From Arachis hypogaea (lineage: Eukaryota > Streptophyta > Magnoliopsida > Fabales > Fabaceae): a stretch of DNA of 64,000 nt. The notes under the pieces were generated by a model. That model was not told the origin of the DNA, ran no database searches, and was given only the letters and a program-made list of their open reading frames with translations. The stretch is from the NCBI RefSeq assembly GCF_003086295.3, contig NC_092048.1:90004626-90068625 (forward strand). Reading direction: 5' to 3'. Shown here piece by piece: positions 42,849 to 52,863 of the stretch (its first letter is position 1; each line of letters begins with the position of its first letter). The translations under genes and the position numbers were made by a program.

Positions 42849-43338
42849 TTACAGTAACATTAACACAAACACAAATAACACGAATAACCCTAAACCAAGC
42901 ACTTGGACCATCAATATTATATTTTTTACATCTGCTTCCAGTTTACCCACATTCCATGCAATGTTCATCTTCATCTCATCATGCTCATCTTCTTCATCAG
43001 ACTTCACCAGCACCTCATCCTATACAGAATCTGTCCAGACAAATAACCCACACCAATTCTTTCCACTAGTCTGAAAATATGCATCAACCTTAGCAAACAA
43101 TTACCTCAAATAACCAACGCTTCAAATATCATATAGTTAGTGCACTCACATTATAATTGGGACACAAGAAGAACGGCTTATTAGGATGCGTCTCTATCAT
43201 TGACCACCGAAGGACAGGCCTGCACCCGCAACCGCACCACTCTGGAATCGCTGAACGCCGGCTACGCATATTGTTCCTTTTCCAATTTTTGGTTGCAGAT
43301 GAGCGATTTGACCTTCCAGAAGCGTGACTGTCACTCAT
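42849..43338 (-). pseudogene. GRF zinc-finger protein with C-terminal membrane span (MULE-borne, two exons)
   Basis: Exon 1 43338-43150 (63 codons, MSDSHASGRS…); intron 43149-43071 (GTGAGT…TTTTCAG, 79 bp); exon 2 from 43070. Spliced, it carries a GRF zinc finger: C-G-C-G-C-RPVLRW, HPNKPFFLCPNY, then across the intron WCGLFVWTD, the typical CxxFxW ending. A TAG at 43020-43022 follows GRF immediately. The same frame continues for 56 codons: acidic KSDEEDEHDEM, a heptad-like segment, and a hydrophobic stretch (VLGLGLFVLFVFVLMLL) ending TAA 42849-42851. Small plant GRF proteins commonly have this finger, coiled coil and tail-anchor order. Role unknown; it sits where Mutator carries its second gene. 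Confidence 0.8.
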
Positions 43339-43540
43339 GGTGTGAGAGAAGGAAGAAAAAGAATAACAGGATGAAATCGAACAAGAATCAGAGCAAGAAG
43401 AGGGTAGAAGCCGAAGAGCTTTAGCTGGATGGCGAAGAGATTCATAAAGGAAGAAGGAAGGACTACGTTAGGGTTTATGATTAGTGCTAGGGACTAATTT
43501 GGGAATTTTTTTTATCTTATTCCACATCAGCTAGTCATTT

Positions 43541-43725
43541 CAGGCATCCTACGTGGAAGTGGCACTGCCAGCTCAGCGCTCTGGCTGCTGAGTCATGTCG
43601 AAATTGGGTCAAAGGACCAGAATTTTGCACAGAACTCAACTTGGAGGGTACATTTAGAGCAATTGAAAATTGAGGGGCAACATTGATGCATGGGCCCAAT
43701 TTGGAGGACTATTTTAAGGATTTAC
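43541..43725 (-). repeat. MULE right terminal inverted repeat
   Basis: Partner of 40881-41065; two extra bases (TG) separate it from the target-site copy. Confidence 0.88.
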
Positions 43726-43738
43726 TGATCTTTGGTTG

Positions 43739-45362
43739 CTTAAACAAACAAGTTAAGTAATAGAATTGATAATAATGTCAAGTCTCACTCGTAAATACAG
43801 GTTTTTAAACTTTTTATAATATGAACCCAATTTTTATTATTAGCACTCAAAGTTGGGTGATGTGGAGAACAGATTACACCTTTTTAAGTAAAAAATGTAG
43901 TCTGCTAAAATTAGAATGATTTTTATTTATATGGATCATTGAGTCTGTAATCTTTATTTTTTATTTTTTTTAAAAAAATCATATTATGATCTAATCTTTT
44001 TTTAATAATTTAATAAAAAATATAACTCTACAATTTAATTAAGAAATATTAGTCTTTTTGAAACTTAAAATTTATAATTTTTAAATTAAATAAATAATTT
44101 TTATTATAAAAAATAAATATTTTAATCCCTTAAGATTAATTCTTAAAAAAAAATAGTCTTTTAAAGTTTAAGTACAACTGTGTATAAGGGTTTAGTCTTT
44201 TTAATATTAGATTAAATTTTTTAATTTCTAATATAATCATACAATTTTAATTATTCCTTTAAAAGTAATTTAGTCTTTTCATGTTAATGATTTAAAGATA
44301 TTTTAGTATTCTAAATATTCATTATAAAAGTATTTTTGTCTTTCTAAAATTATATCAAATTTTTAATTTTAATATAATTAATAAGGATATTTTAAAATGG
44401 TATAGTGCGTTAATTAAAATTTTTAAATTATACAAAATTAATTATAAATTTGATAAAAATATAAAAACTGACATAATAATTTAATCTTAATTCTATAATG
44501 ATATTTTATTCTGTTTAAAATTAACTATAAAATGTTGTTTTAATTATAAGAATATTTTAGTTGTTTCAAAAATTTAAATTTATAATTTCTAATACAATTA
44601 ATTAATCTTTATTCTAAAAAGTTATTTTAGTCTTTTTAAAATTAATACTAAAAAATTATTTTGGTATTTTAAAAAGTAACTATAGAGTATTTTAGCCTTT
44701 TCAATATCAATTAAAATTCATAATGGTTAATAAATCAAATAATATTAATTATTCCTATAAAAATATTTTAGTAATTTTAAAATTATTACATAAAGGATGT
44801 TTATTTGGTATTTTTAAATTTAATATTACAAAATTATTTTAATTTTTTAAACTGAACTCTATGTTGTTTTACTATTTTAAAATAAAAATTAAATGTTAAT
44901 TTGAAATACAATTAAGCAACTTATAGATAAAAGGACATTTTGTCTCTTAATCAATCTATTATCTTATCCTAATTTTGCAATAAAAAAATGTCACGTAGTA
45001 TCTTCTAATTACACTTAAATTAGAAGAAAAAATATTACGTGTTGTTTAAAATTCAACTTTTGATTAGTCTTTTTAAAAATTTATTATTATTTAATTAATT
45101 TAAATATTTATTTTTATGTATTTTTTGTTCAAAAAATAAAAAAATTATTTATTATTTATTTTCTTTTTTTTTTTCAAAAATTAAATAAAAAAATTTTTAA
45201 AAATACCTAATTGTACTGAAATAAAAAATGTTTTCCGCTTTTTTTTTCCAATTGCAAATTAGAAGCTTCATAATATAATCCTCTTTTCAATTTTATCCCC
45301 TTTATCTTTCTCTGCTTTCCTGCGTTCAACCTCACGTAGGCACGCAAACTCACTTTAACGGT
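43739..45362. other. AT-rich intergenic DNA with degenerate ATTTTAGTCTTTTTAAAAT repeats
   Basis: From about 44040 to 44900 a phrase like ATATTTTAGTCTTTTTAAAATTA recurs every 50-110 bp with much variation. No gene. Confidence 0.6.
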
Positions 45363-45385
45363 TCAACCACTGCGTTCAGGACTAG

Positions 45386-45514
45386 TTTCTCTCCAAGCTA
45401 TTCTCATTATCGTTTTCCACTTCCATCATCACAGAAAATTCACTTGCTATTTCACGACCCTGTTTCTCTCTAAGCTATCCTCGCCATCGTTCTCCACTTC
45501 CATCGTCACAGAAA
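45386..45514 (+). repeat. 52-bp direct duplication in a C/T-rich stretch
   Basis: 45386-45437 and 45463-45514 (TTTCTCTCCAAGCTATTCTC… / TTTCTCTCTAAGCTATCCTC…, both ending CACAGAAA), 77 bp apart. The C/T-rich base content and a following ATG (45533, MESLHPLHFG…) before GTAAGT resemble a 5' leader and first exon of a lost gene, but no further exon is recognised. Confidence 0.55.
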
Positions 45515-45719
45515 GTTTCTACTCTGCCACCAATGGAGTCACTTCACCCTCTGCACTTTGGCTTAGAGACCACCTTACCACTGTGTTTCTTTATTTTTTG
45601 TGTAAGTAATTATATGTTCCACTGTATTTTTAGTTTCATCCTAATATAATTAGACAGTGGATTTATTCATAATTGTGTGCTTCTATGCAAGTTAGAGATT
45701 GATGACTTGCTTTACTTTC

Positions 45720-46080
45720 TTTTTTACATATTATATATTTGATGAATTCCTTTGTATTATAAATTTCTTCTATTTACTTTAGCATTACTTCCTTGTACAT
45801 TACATGTTTGATTAATTGTTTTATATTATGAATTATTATGTTTTTCTTTAGTGTTTAATATTGGAGCTTATTGGGTCAACTATTTAACTTATTGGAGTGA
45901 TTGGTGAATTACTTTACTTTCTTTTTCTTGCATATTACATGTTTGATGAATTGCTAAGCCTAAACTTAATTCTTTTTCATTGGATATAACCACTCTATTT
46001 TCTTTAGCATTATTTCCTTGCACATTACATATTTGATGAATTGCTTCACATTATGAATTATTATGTTTTTCTTGCAAAGT
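45720..46080. repeat. Degenerate interspersed repeat, TTACATGTTTGATGAATTG type
   Basis: Four copies near 45728, 45796, 45935 and 46020 of ATTACAT(G/A)TTTGATGAATTG, several followed by CATTATGAATTATTATGTTTTTC. No gene. Confidence 0.55.
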
Positions 46081-48957
46081 CTAAACCTATATGTTATATA
46101 AAACAGGATTGGAGGGACAAGAATTGATGTAAGGAGTAAATCAGTTAGATGTGATTCACTATCATCATTTGGCATTCGATTTATGCGGAAGTGTTGCTCA
46201 TGAGCAATACAATTTTTTAATTTTTCAGACAATAGCTAGGCCTGTTGAACATCCTCTGAGATTCCTATGATGGATCTAACACTGGACAGACAACAGGTGG
46301 ATATTATGAAGTATTCCTATAGTAAGAATTCTCAAACTAATATTTTCATAGGCTTAGAGGTTAATTTTAGTTTTTTAATTTGTTCAATCCTCAAGAAATT
46401 TTCGAAGATCTTTTTTGCGGTAGTGATAATATCTTGGTAAGTGCTGTTATATGACTTATATATCTAAAAAATCTGGTGATAATGATATTTTGACTGAATT
46501 TGTTTGTTATGTATGTAATTTTGTTTATTGTGTGTCCCTTAGCTAATTCTTTTTTTCACATTGCCCAAATTCTCCCATTTTATTACTGCTACCCTAGCTA
46601 TAGAACTTAGCTCATTGGTCCATTAATGAAAGTTGTTACTGCCTTTGTTTCTTCTTGATTTTTTAAAATTTAAACATGATTTTTAATTTGTTGTTCAAAT
46701 GTCTGATTTTTTTAATAAGTAATTTTCAACTATCCCCGTTCTCCTCATATATTTTTTTCTGTTATTTTTATTTTACTTTCGAGCTATATAATTTCAATAG
46801 TCTTATTCTCCCTTCATCTTGCATACAAATTTGTTGATCTGTGTATGGAAATTGTCGTCGTCATTTTCATCGATTGTGTGGTCTATAATCACACTTTTAG
46901 TTTAGCTTATTACTTAATGCCTCACTGATGAATAGGATTTGATAATTGATGTCTGACGATAATTTTTTTTACTATATTAAAATCTTAGACCACTCTTCAT
47001 TAAGACTTTTGCTTACTTTTTTGAGTAATTACTACTTATATTACTAATCATACCCATATACTACACATTGAACTTGATTTGTTCGTGCATAATAGATTCA
47101 TATTAGATTCATATTGAAATTATCTCACAAGGCATACTTTTTTTCTTTGCTCCTCCTGATTTCATTATTGACTTTGATTTTTTTATTGTAGATTCGTATC
47201 TTTTATATGAAAAATCGTGTCTGTTTTTTTAAATTTTTTAAGCATTGTAATACGCATTTATGATGAGAACATATATCTCTATTTATTTATAAATTCTAGG
47301 ACCATTAGTGGATTTTACCTATTATAAAAATATATATAATAGACTTTTCTATTTTCTTGCACATGCTATTAACTTAGAAATCTAGTAGCACTTGAATATG
47401 GTTATGTCTCAAACTTACTTTAAAATAAAAAATTGTTCTCGAGAGTAGATCTTCAAATTTTAAACAAGTAATTTAAAAATGAAGAGACATTGTAAGTTTT
47501 CACTCATTCTTTAAAAATAATAATAATTCTATTTGATCTTCTTTAATCAACCGTGACTATTCATATTTGTTTGGTATTATGAATTATTTTGTTTTTTTTT
47601 TTTTTAGTATTTGATATTAGAATTTATTAGTTTATCTTTTTTTTATGCAGTTATTGTTACAAAAAAAGAATGAATTTTATTAAAAATGAGTAAAAAAGAC
47701 TAAATTAAAAAGAAAATCAATATTATTATTAAAAAGAGGACAACAAAAAAAATTAATGACTCTCAAATTGATGATAGGAATATGAAAAATTTAGGATAAA
47801 AAAAATGTTGGGTGATATGACTAATAGAGAGTCAAAAAAAATATTTTTATTAGTATTGGTGAGAACTCAAAAAAAAACTGTATGAACAAGGATAGAGAAT
47901 TTATTGCAAGTACTTCCTATCTACGAGCAACCAAGCATTTATGTTGACGAATGAGTTTGAAAGACTAGATTTTATACAAACATCTTTTAGTTTAAATGCA
48001 TTTTAATATAGAATCTTTGTTGATTTTGATTTAAATATATTCGTAGTTTTTTACGGGCAAAAATACTAGTATTAATATTAAAATATTAATAAAAAAATAC
48101 AATTAGTCTTCAACTAACACTATCAATTCTTTAACTTTACTCAATTCAAGGGGTCTTTTGTAATTAGCACAATTTTAAAGGCAAACTTGCAAATATACAC
48201 CGTTTTATACGGTGCCAATAAAAGCCACTATGTCTAAATTAGAATATGTTGCCCTGATTCTTTAAGAACCAACTTCAAGTTTCTCCTAGACAATTCCTTT
48301 TTTTAAAAGTAGTTTAGTACTTTAGCAGATAAAAAGAAGAAAAGAAACGTGGGCTGTAAAATGTAAATGGTCTCCAATGATATAGGGAGACCTGACTTCA
48401 CTTGCCTCCTTGTCGGTAGCAACTAGCAAGTAGCAACTATTATTTTCGTGTACTAATTTTTGAAAGATTAGTGAAGTTTTTAAAATTAATTAAACTCATT
48501 TTAATTATTTTTTTATTTAAAATGTTTAAAATTTATGTTAACAATACATCTAAAATTAAATAAATAACATAAACACATTTAAAATTATGTATTAACCTAT
48601 CTAAATTATTGTCATTATAATTCTAAATTACATATTGAATTCAGATCAAATTAAACTCAAATACACATTTAAAATTATAAGAATGTATTCTAAATATTTT
48701 ATCAACACATCCAAAACTCATATAAAAACAAACTTATATATATTCATAAGAATATAATGAATAACATAAATACATCCAAATTTAAGTATTGATTCATCTA
48801 AATTAAGTTAACATTACAACTCCCAAATCAAATATATGAGTGCAAAAAAAATTATAATCACAAACACATTTAAAAAAAATAAAACACATTATACATAAAT
48901 TGAAAAAAAAAATAAAACCTTTTATTAAATAAAAAAAAGGATAACATATCTTCATGA
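46081..48957. other. AT-rich intergenic DNA
   Basis: No gene, RNA or known element recognised. 48530-48860 has a degenerate repeat of about 100 bp (AACACATCTAAAATTAAAT, ACATAAACACATTTAAAAT, ACATAAATACATCCAAATT). Confidence 0.6.
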
Positions 48958-48984
48958 ATGAATTCAACCAAATTTTTTTAACAT

Positions 48985-49280
48985 TTTACAAGTAGAACTA
49001 TCAGAGACAAAGAAGAAGTGCGACGTGGAAGAGGAGATAGGGGGAGGAGGAGACGGTTGTGCGTGGTGCGAGGGAGAAGACCAGAGACGAGGAGGAGTCC
49101 ATCGATGGAGGAGGTGCGGAGATGTGCGTGCGTCACGAGGGAGGTGAGCGTCGCCGAAGGAGGAGATTGTCGTAGAGGAAGTGGGCAACGCGGGAGAAGA
49201 CGAAAGCAGTCACAGATGAGGAGAGGAAAGCGCTGCAGTTCTGTATCTTTACGGAAGGAAGATTTTACTAGTGATGAAAA
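48985..49280. other. GA-rich low-complexity island
   Basis: Sharp rise in G+A (GGAGATAGGGGGAGGAGGAGACGG and similar) inside AT-rich DNA. Short Arg- or Ser/Pro-rich ORFs exist on both strands, as expected from composition; none is convincing. May be leader DNA of a lost gene or transposon. Confidence 0.4.
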
Positions 49281-49680
49281 TCTGATTTAGAATATTTAGG
49301 ATCTTGTTTGGAATTTGTAGGGATTTATAAGATTTAAATTTAAAATTTGAATTTGAATTTTAGTTAATCTGTTTTTGTAATTTTGTTTAGGGTTAAAAAA
49401 ATAATAAAAAGGCTGAACGAAGAATTAATTTAAAGGATACCTAATTGAACTGTATTATATATCTTTCCGTTAATATTATAAACCGGGTCTGAGTTTTTTT
49501 TATTTTTTAAGTTTATTTTCAGTATTTTGTTAAATTTTATAAAAAAAATAAAAATAGTTAAAATAGATTTTTTTACTGTTTATAATTTTTTAATAAAATT
49601 TTAAAAATAAATTAAATCATAATTCACAGAAGATAAAATTTAAAAATCATATTTGTTATTATTTTTTAAAATAATATTAT

Positions 49681-49950
49681 GAGAAAAGGACAAATAGGTC
49701 CCTAACTTTTTATCCCGCGGACATTTTTGTTCCTGACCTTTGAAAAATACTTTTAAGTCCCTGACCTTCATAAAATTTGGACGGATCAGTCCCTCCGTCC
49801 AAATGCCGGGACTGATCCGTCCAAATGCCTCCGTCAGGAACTGATCCGTCTAAATTTTATGAAGGTCAGGGACTTAAAAGTATTTTTCAATGGTTAGAGA
49901 CAAAAATGTCCACAAAACAAAAAGCCTAAGGACTTATTTATCCTTTTCAC
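49681..49950. mobile_element. Fold-back MITE-like element (270 bp)
   Basis: Almost the whole element is one imperfect hairpin: AAAAGGACAAATAGGTCC at the left faces GGACTTATTTATCCTTTT at the right, and TTTTAAGTCCCTGACCTTC faces GAAGGTCAGGGACTTAAAA. No clear target duplication, so superfamily is not assigned. Confidence 0.8.
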
Positions 49951-50158
49951 TAATAGAAAAAAGTTATTCATTTTAAGTGTGTTTTATAAGAGCATGTACA
50001 GCATTTTACAAAAGTTAAAAAGAAAATATTTAAGCCAAAATATGGATATATTTGCGTATCTTAAATCGTGAAGTTTGAACTTATCACTTAAAAAGTAAAA
50101 TAAAATATATTTTTTATTTTTAAAATTTGCCAAAATTTTAAAAATATTTAAGTTTTAT

Positions 50159-50390
50159 GAATAAATTACCATTTGTACCCATAAAAGATATAGAGTATAG
50201 ATGCCGACAAATGTACCCATATAAGAATAAAATAACAATTGTAATTACAGAAGATGGCTTATGTGTGTCAAAAGTATCCTAACAGACCAATTGCGTAACC
50301 AACGTCCGGGTACTTTTGGTACACGAAGGCCATCTTCCGTGGTTATAATTGTCGTTTTATCTTTTATGGGTACAAATGGTAATTTATTCT
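50159..50390. mobile_element. MULE-type MITE (232 bp)
   Basis: Inverted repeats GAATAAATTACCATTTG / CAAATGGTAATTTATTCT extend inward for about 90 bp (…ACCCATAAAAGATA, then GAAGATGGC). Perfect 9-bp target duplication AAGTTTTAT at 50150-50158 and 50391-50399, the Mutator hallmark. Non-coding. Confidence 0.88.
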
Positions 50391-50433
50391 AAGTTTTATT
50401 TTGTTTCAAACGTTTTCGATTAGCATCAAATAC

Positions 50434-50531
50434 CCTTTTTTTTTTAACCAAAGATAGAGATATTCGAACTCGCGACCTCTTAGTTGGTACGGAAAAACTA
50501 TACTATTTGAGTTATAACTCATTGGAAGTTA
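50434..50531 (-). mobile_element. tRNA-derived SINE, monomer
   Basis: Minus strand CCAATGAGTTATAACTCAAATAG (A-box-like) then GCGAGTTCGAATATC (B-box-like), CTTTGGTT and a poly(A) tail. Flanks TAGCATCAAATAC / TAGTATCAAATAC (50421-50433, 50532-50544) are a 13-bp target duplication with one mismatch. Confidence 0.8.
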
Positions 50532-51089
50532 TAGTATCAAATACTCTTGATAACTAAAAAAGTTGAAGATCAATTCATTAATAATACATAATAAATTGAT
50601 AACTATGTTTAATTTGTTTGTGTTAAAGGTCATTCTCGTAAAATTGTTACTGAATTGCTCTTTAATTTTTTTTAAAAAAATTAGCCGTTAAAAATATATT
50701 TGATATAAATAAAAAAAATTTAAACAAAATTAAAACAACGTAAAATTTAAGTATATTTTAAAACTTTTTAACAAATTTTAAAAAGAAAAAATTTACTTTA
50801 CAAAAAGATATCTTAGTAAAAGACTACTTTACGTTTTCTATTTTATTTTGTTTTTTGACAATGACAACGTTAGCAATCTACTCGACTCACTTTTAATTCT
50901 TGAAGTAATTTTTTAAATTAATTTAATCCAAATCAAATCAAATAAAATAACTAAATAATTAATTTTGTATTTTATGGAAGATTTTTGTTTTTAAAAAAAG
51001 GGATCTTTCTTGAATGAATATCCAATTAGTGAGACTATGAGAGATGAGATCAGAAACAGAAGGGACACACATAATACTTCACTCTCACC

Positions 51090-51096
51090 TATAAAT
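51090..51096 (+). promoter_or_regulatory. TATA box of the cytidine deaminase gene
   Basis: TATAAAT, 75 bp upstream of the ATG and preceded by a CACTCTCACC stretch; the intervening leader is pyrimidine-rich (CTCCCCCTCCGTCTCTCTTCC). This predicts transcription from about 51120-51130. Confidence 0.6.
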
Positions 51097-51170
51097 TGAA
51101 TGGAAACTCCTCTCAGTATCTCCCCCTCCGTCTCTCTTCCTTTTCTTCACAAAACATAATACTAAAACAG

Positions 51171-52085
51171 ATGGATCGACCCGGATTCGTAATTAAGCCC
51201 ATCCAAGTCCAACCCACGGCCCAATCACTGGCCTCCCTCGTCGACTCAACCCGCACCCTCGCCCGCCCACCAATCTCCAATTTCCGGGTCGCCGCCGTAG
51301 GACTCGGATCCTCCGGTCGCATCTACGTCGGTGTGAATCTCGAATTCCCCGGCCTCCCCCTCCACCACTCCGTTCACGCCGAACAATTCCTCGTAACCAA
51401 CCTCCTCCTCAACGGCGAGACCTCCCTCACCTCCTTCGCCGTCTCCGCCGCACCCTGTGGCCACTGCCGCCAGTTCCTCCAGGAGCTCCGCGACTCAGAG
51501 AACATCCAAATCCTCATAATCTCCGACAACAATGACCAATTCACCCCCCTCTCCGACTTCCTCCCACACCGTTTCGGTCCCCTCGATCTCTTCCCCGAAG
51601 GTTCTCCTTTTCTCTTGGAGCCCCGAAACAACGGGTTGAAGCTCACAGCCCGAACCCGAATGAATCGCGATGATGAAGATGAGAATTTGAGATCCAATAA
51701 TGGTGTTGTTTGCAATGGACACGGTACGGTCGTTGATGATGAGAAGTTAAAGATTGCGGCTTTGGAGGCTGCGAATGCGTCGCATGCACCTTACAGTGGG
51801 TCCCCTTCAGGGGTGGCTCTGGTGGATTGCGGCGGGAAGGTTTATAAGGGATCTTACATGGAATCGGCGGCGTTTAACCCGAGCTTAGGGCCCGTACAGG
51901 CGGCAGTGGTGGCGTTTGTGGCGGGTGGCGGTGGTGGGTATGATGAGATCGTGGGGGCAGTGCTGGTGGAGAAAGAGGGTGCTCCGGTGAGGCAGGAAGA
52001 GACGGCGAGGTTGTTGATGCGTTCCATTTCAGCCACGTGCAGCTTCCAAGCATTGCTTTGCTGTTCCGATTCCAATGATGTTTGA
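51171..52085 (+). CDS. CDA: Cytidine deaminase (plant CDA1 type, 304 aa)
   Basis: Hydrolytic deamination of cytidine and deoxycytidine to uridine and deoxyuridine, in pyrimidine salvage; zinc enzyme of the dimeric type with a fused second, zinc-free domain. The N-terminal catalytic domain (about residues 20-150) has HAE in HSVHAEQF (H69, catalytic E71) and PCGHC (C96, C99), giving the His-Cys-Cys zinc site. The C-terminal domain (about 190-300) keeps the fold signature (APYSGSPSGVALVD, YMESAAFNPSLGPVQAA, EIVGAVLVEK) but not the zinc residues. Length is as expected for plant CDA (about 300). Start is ATG 51171 (MDRPGFVIKP); the frame is open upstream but without ATG and overlaps the TATA box. 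Single exon, no lesion, GC-rich 5' half unlike its AT-rich surroundings. No organelle transit peptide is evident, so probably cytosolic. The only intact host gene here. Confidence 0.97.
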   Translation: MDRPGFVIKPIQVQPTAQSLASLVDSTRTLARPPISNFRVAAVGLGSSGRIYVGVNLEFPGLPLHHSVHAEQFLVTNLLLNGETSLTSFAVSAAPCGHCRQFLQELRDSENIQILIISDNNDQFTPLSDFLPHRFGPLDLFPEGSPFLLEPRNNGLKLTARTRMNRDDEDENLRSNNGVVCNGHGTVVDDEKLKIAALEAANASHAPYSGSPSGVALVDCGGKVYKGSYMESAAFNPSLGPVQAAVVAFVAGGGGGYDEIVGAVLVEKEGAPVRQEETARLLMRSISATCSFQALLCCSDSNDV

Positions 52086-52360
52086 CAATTGGCATGGTTT
52101 TCAGATTCAGATTGTGATTATTGTTGTTGGTTTCTGATTGATCATGGTGCTCATTCATGCATATGAGTCCATGACTCATGAATGGATGGTGTATAATCAT
52201 TACCATTTCTTTTGTGGTTCAAATTCTTGTTATATTATATTGTTATAATGAAACAGTACTGAAAACTCTTTTTATTATGTATATTTGTTTTCTTCTGGTA
52301 ATGCACTAAAAATTGGAAATCTTACGTGGATTACTTTCCTTTCTTCTGTTAAACACCCTC

Positions 52361-52380
52361 TGTTGTTGTTGTTGTTGTTG
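52361..52380 (+). repeat. (TTG)n microsatellite
   Basis: About seven TTG/TGT units, 280 bp downstream of the cytidine deaminase stop. Confidence 0.9.
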
Positions 52381-52439
52381 ATTACTTAAGAGTTATTCTA
52401 GTATATCTATTATCTATGCTGTGGTGAGACTGGTGACTA

Positions 52440-52646
52440 ATTGGCTATACTCGTTATGACTTTTAAAAAAATGTTGCTAAAAAATATTATTAAAATATAA
52501 AAAAATATAACTTTAATTTTATCATTTTATAATCACTATAATAAATATAGGCATATTAGAATTCGCCTACTTAAAATTGTCTTTATATAAAAGTAAAATG
52601 ACTACTTTTATTAAATTGTTTTTAGATAATATTTTAAATTGTTAAT
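52440..52646. other. AT-rich intergenic DNA
   Basis: Between the deaminase 3' flank and the SINE dimer; no gene or repeat family recognised. Confidence 0.5.
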
Positions 52647-52663
52647 GATTTAATATATTTATT

Positions 52664-52846
52664 TATTTATTTATTTTTACCAAAGATAGGAGGAGACTCG
52701 AACTCGCAACCTCTTAATTGAATATGGGGAGACTATGCCATTTAAGCTATTACTCATTGGCAAATTTGGAAAGATAGGAGATTCGAACCCGCAACCTCTT
52801 CGTTGAGTATGAGAAGTCTATGCCATTTGAACTATTACTCATTGGC
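52664..52846 (-). mobile_element. Dimeric tRNA-derived SINE (183 bp)
   Basis: Two head-to-tail monomers on the minus strand (52846-52762 and 52761-52664), each starting GCCAATGAGTAATAG, each with an A-box-like TAGYTYAAATGG and a B-box-like GGTTCGAATCTCC or AGTTCGAGTCTCC and CTATCTTT. Only the second ends in an (AAAT)n tail. One perfect 17-bp target duplication (GATTTAATATATTTATT; 52647-52663 and 52847-52863) flanks both monomers together. Confidence 0.9.
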
Positions 52847-52863
52847 GATTTAATATATTTATT

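Larger units (their letters stand above)
40881..43727 (+). mobile_element. MULE DNA transposon, internally deleted (2.85 kb)
   Basis: Terminal inverted repeats of about 185 bp (40881-41065 and 43541-43725; both start GTAAATCC or TAAATCC and share GCTCTAAATGTACCCTCCA). Flanking direct repeat ATCTTTGGTTG at 40870-40880 and 43728-43738; 9-11 bp is the Mutator range. Contains a transposase remnant (+) and a GRF zinc-finger gene (-), converging. The transposase catalytic core is missing. Confidence 0.9.

Noticed and set aside
42776..43074. Plus-strand ORFs of 87 and 97 codons in the MULE
   Set aside because: Antisense of exon 2 of the GRF gene, whose minus-strand reading has clear domain logic.
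44040..44900. Possible satellite array in AT-rich DNA
   Set aside because: Phrases recur without fixed period or alignable units; listed only as degenerate repeats.
48964..49290. Arg-rich and Ser/Pro-rich ORFs in the GA-rich island
   Set aside because: Composition-driven, open on both strands, no recognisable domain.
51096..51170. Extended cytidine deaminase start with 25 more residues
   Set aside because: The frame has no ATG before 51171; its first codon is TTG and overlaps the TATA box.
51113..52206. Minus-strand ORFs across the cytidine deaminase gene
   Set aside because: Shadow frames of a GC-rich coding sequence.
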